NCBI GenBank assembly: GCA_900542555.1
Contig: UQNU01000080.1
Location: 1-6,133, forward strand
Length of the DNA: 6,133 nt
Direction of reading: 5' to 3'
From: an uncultured Collinsella sp.
GTDB taxonomy: Bacteria; Actinomycetota; Coriobacteriia; Coriobacteriales; Coriobacteriaceae
Part shown: piece by piece, positions 5,405-6,133 of the stretch
Position numbering within the stretch: the first letter of the stretch is position 1
Layout: each line of letters opens with the position of its first letter
Notes under the pieces: model-generated
The model's input: only the letters and a program-made list of their open reading frames with translations
What the model was told of the DNA's origin: nothing
Database searches by the model: none
Position numbers and translations under genes: made by a program

Positions 5405-5851
5405 ATGAAGCAAATCGATACGGCCCAGCTCGACATCACCGCCTGTCAGGCTCAAGCTGCCGAATACCACGCCCGTGGCTTTAACTGCGCCCAGGCCGTC
5501 GCCTGCACGCTCGCGCCCGCCGTCGGGCTCGACCCCCAGACCGCCTTTACCCTCACCGAGGGCTTTGGCGCCGGCATGGGCGGCATGACCGAAACCTGCG
5601 GCGCCATCTCGGGCGCCGTGGCCATCATGGGCTTTGTGATGAGCGACGGCATGGAAAACCCCAAGACCAAGGGCCAGACCTACAAGCTCTCACGGGAAAT
5701 CGCCAAGCGTTTTGGCGAGAAGAACACGACGACCGTCTGCGGCACGCTCAAGGGCATCGGATCGGACAAGGGTCCGCTCCGCAGCTGCCCTGGCTGTATC
5801 GACGATGCCGTCGAGATCGCCTGCGATGTGCTAAAGCAGCTCGCCGAGTAA
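5405..5851 (+). CDS. C_GCAxxG_C_C family putative redox-active protein
   Basis: This 148-aa cytosolic protein belongs to a cysteine-rich family thought to be redox-active and possibly metal-binding; its biochemical role is not established. The family pattern is visible: GFNCAQAV (25-32) with C28, then GFGAGMGGMTETCGAISG (53-70) with C65-G-A-x-x-G, then VCGTL (111-115) with C112, and a C-terminal SCPGC (127-131) with C128 and C131. C140 is an extra cysteine. No signal peptide or membrane helix is seen. Length is normal for the family at about 130-160 aa. The frame stays open upstream to 5261, but the strong SD and the family N-terminus place the start at 5405. It is divergent from metY across a 231-nt spacer, so a sulfur or redox link is possible but speculative. 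It converges on the YigZ-family gene. Confidence 0.85.
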   Translation: MKQIDTAQLDITACQAQAAEYHARGFNCAQAVACTLAPAVGLDPQTAFTLTEGFGAGMGGMTETCGAISGAVAIMGFVMSDGMENPKTKGQTYKLSREIAKRFGEKNTTTVCGTLKGIGSDKGPLRSCPGCIDDAVEIACDVLKQLAE

Positions 5852-5864
5852 ACGGCAGCGACAG

Positions 5865-5916
5865 AAAAACGACGGCCGGCGCGCTTGGAATCCATCCAAA
5901 AGCACGCCGGCCGTCG
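5865..5916 (-). terminator. Intrinsic terminator between convergent genes
   Basis: Arms 5870-5886 and 5900-5916 pair over 17 positions with one mismatch, and TTGGA/TCCAA can extend the stem inside. On the minus strand it is followed by five T (complement of A at 5865-5869), making a strong terminator for the YigZ-family gene, whose stop codon is 4 nt before the stem. The redox-protein gene ends at 5851, so the hairpin may also end its transcript, but the plus side has no T-run. Confidence 0.88.
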
Positions 5917-5919
5917 CCG

Positions 5920-6126
5920 TTAGAACTCCGCAAACTCGGGTGCGCTGACCTCGATCTCCTCGCGCCCCGCCATAAGCTCGCGCATCTTAGCGCAAAACGG
6001 CTCCTGCTCCCCCGCTTTGAACACCAAATGAATCGTCACGGTATCCGCGAAATCGGTATCCGAAACCTTGGCACCCGAATCCTGCGCCAAATGAAGCACT
6101 TGCTCATACTGCGGATAGGCCACATG
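5920..6126 (-). CDS. yigZ: YigZ/IMPACT-family protein, C-terminal fragment
   Basis: The 68 C-terminal residues of a minus-strand gene are present; the N-terminal part is cut off by the contig end. The fragment (AYPQYEQVLHLAQ, then AKVSDTDFADTVTIHLVF, then FCAKMRELMAGREEIEVSAP) fits the small ferredoxin-like domain (DUF1949 type) at the C-terminus of YigZ/IMPACT proteins, whose N-terminal UPF0029 domain would lie off the contig. The family relates to the eukaryotic translation regulator IMPACT, and its bacterial role is uncertain. The GTG at 6121-6123 is an internal valine codon, not a start. Codons beyond 6126 are adapter, not gene. The match was made by memory of the family pattern and is moderately secure. 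Confidence 0.7.
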   Translation of the reverse strand, partial: HVAYPQYEQVLHLAQDSGAKVSDTDFADTVTIHLVFKAGEQEPFCAKMRELMAGREEIEVSAPEFAEF

Positions 6127-6133
6127 CTGTCTC
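6127..6133 (-). other. Probable Tn5 mosaic-end remnant (adapter artefact)
   Basis: The last seven bases, CTGTCTC, are exactly the first seven of the reverse-complemented Nextera mosaic end, in the orientation expected at the right end of a tagmented insert. A 7-base match is short alone, but its position at the very end, opposite a full adapter at the other end, makes chance unlikely. Confidence 0.75.

Noticed and set aside
1..6133. CRISPR array, tRNA/rRNA, IS element, prophage or defence system
   Set aside because: No direct-repeat array, cloverleaf-like sequence, transposase, integrase or defence-type domain is visible in any frame. The genes are ordinary chromosomal functions.

Overview
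The window looks like an ordinary chromosomal segment of a high-GC Gram-positive gut-type bacterium. The codon usage, gene set and hairpin-rich intergenic spacers suggest a coriobacterium such as Collinsella. That placement is inference from overall style and has not been searched. The biological insert is about 48..6126. The first 47 bases are an Illumina Nextera (Tn5) library adapter including an i5 index, and the last 7 bases match the start of the reverse-complemented Tn5 mosaic end, so both contig ends are artificial and both terminal genes are cut there.

Layout: (1) 48..107, the last 19 codons of an unidentified plus-strand gene. (2) 195..1157 plus, a lipid/diacylglycerol-kinase family protein. 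(3) 1165..1235, a perfect 27-bp inverted repeat between convergent genes. (4) 1244..1624 minus, a short GGQ-domain release-factor-like protein, probably a ribosome-rescue hydrolase. (5) 1645..1680, an intrinsic terminator. (6) 1708..2286 minus, xanthine phosphoribosyltransferase (xpt). (7) 2444..3748 minus, an MFS exporter with DHA2-type motifs. (8) 3775..3821, an intrinsic terminator. (9) 3890..5173 minus, a PLP-dependent O-acetylhomoserine sulfhydrylase-like enzyme (metY). (10) 5174..5404, a divergent regulatory spacer with a stem-loop in the metY leader orientation. (11) 5405..5851 plus, a small cysteine-rich C_GCAxxG_C_C family putative redox protein. (12) 5865..5916, an intrinsic terminator. 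(13) 5920..6126 minus, the C-terminal end of a YigZ/IMPACT-family protein.

The genes do not form one obvious pathway. They are housekeeping functions: phospholipid signalling or recycling, translation rescue, purine salvage, export, sulfur amino-acid synthesis and a putative redox protein. metY, the MFS gene, xpt and the release-factor-like gene run in the same direction, but two intrinsic terminators lie between members of that run, each ending only 8-14 nt before the next ribosome binding site. No novel multi-gene system is evident. The points most worth a second look are the release-factor-like gene bracketed by two sequence-related hairpins, the terminators that abut downstream RBSs, and the adapter contamination.
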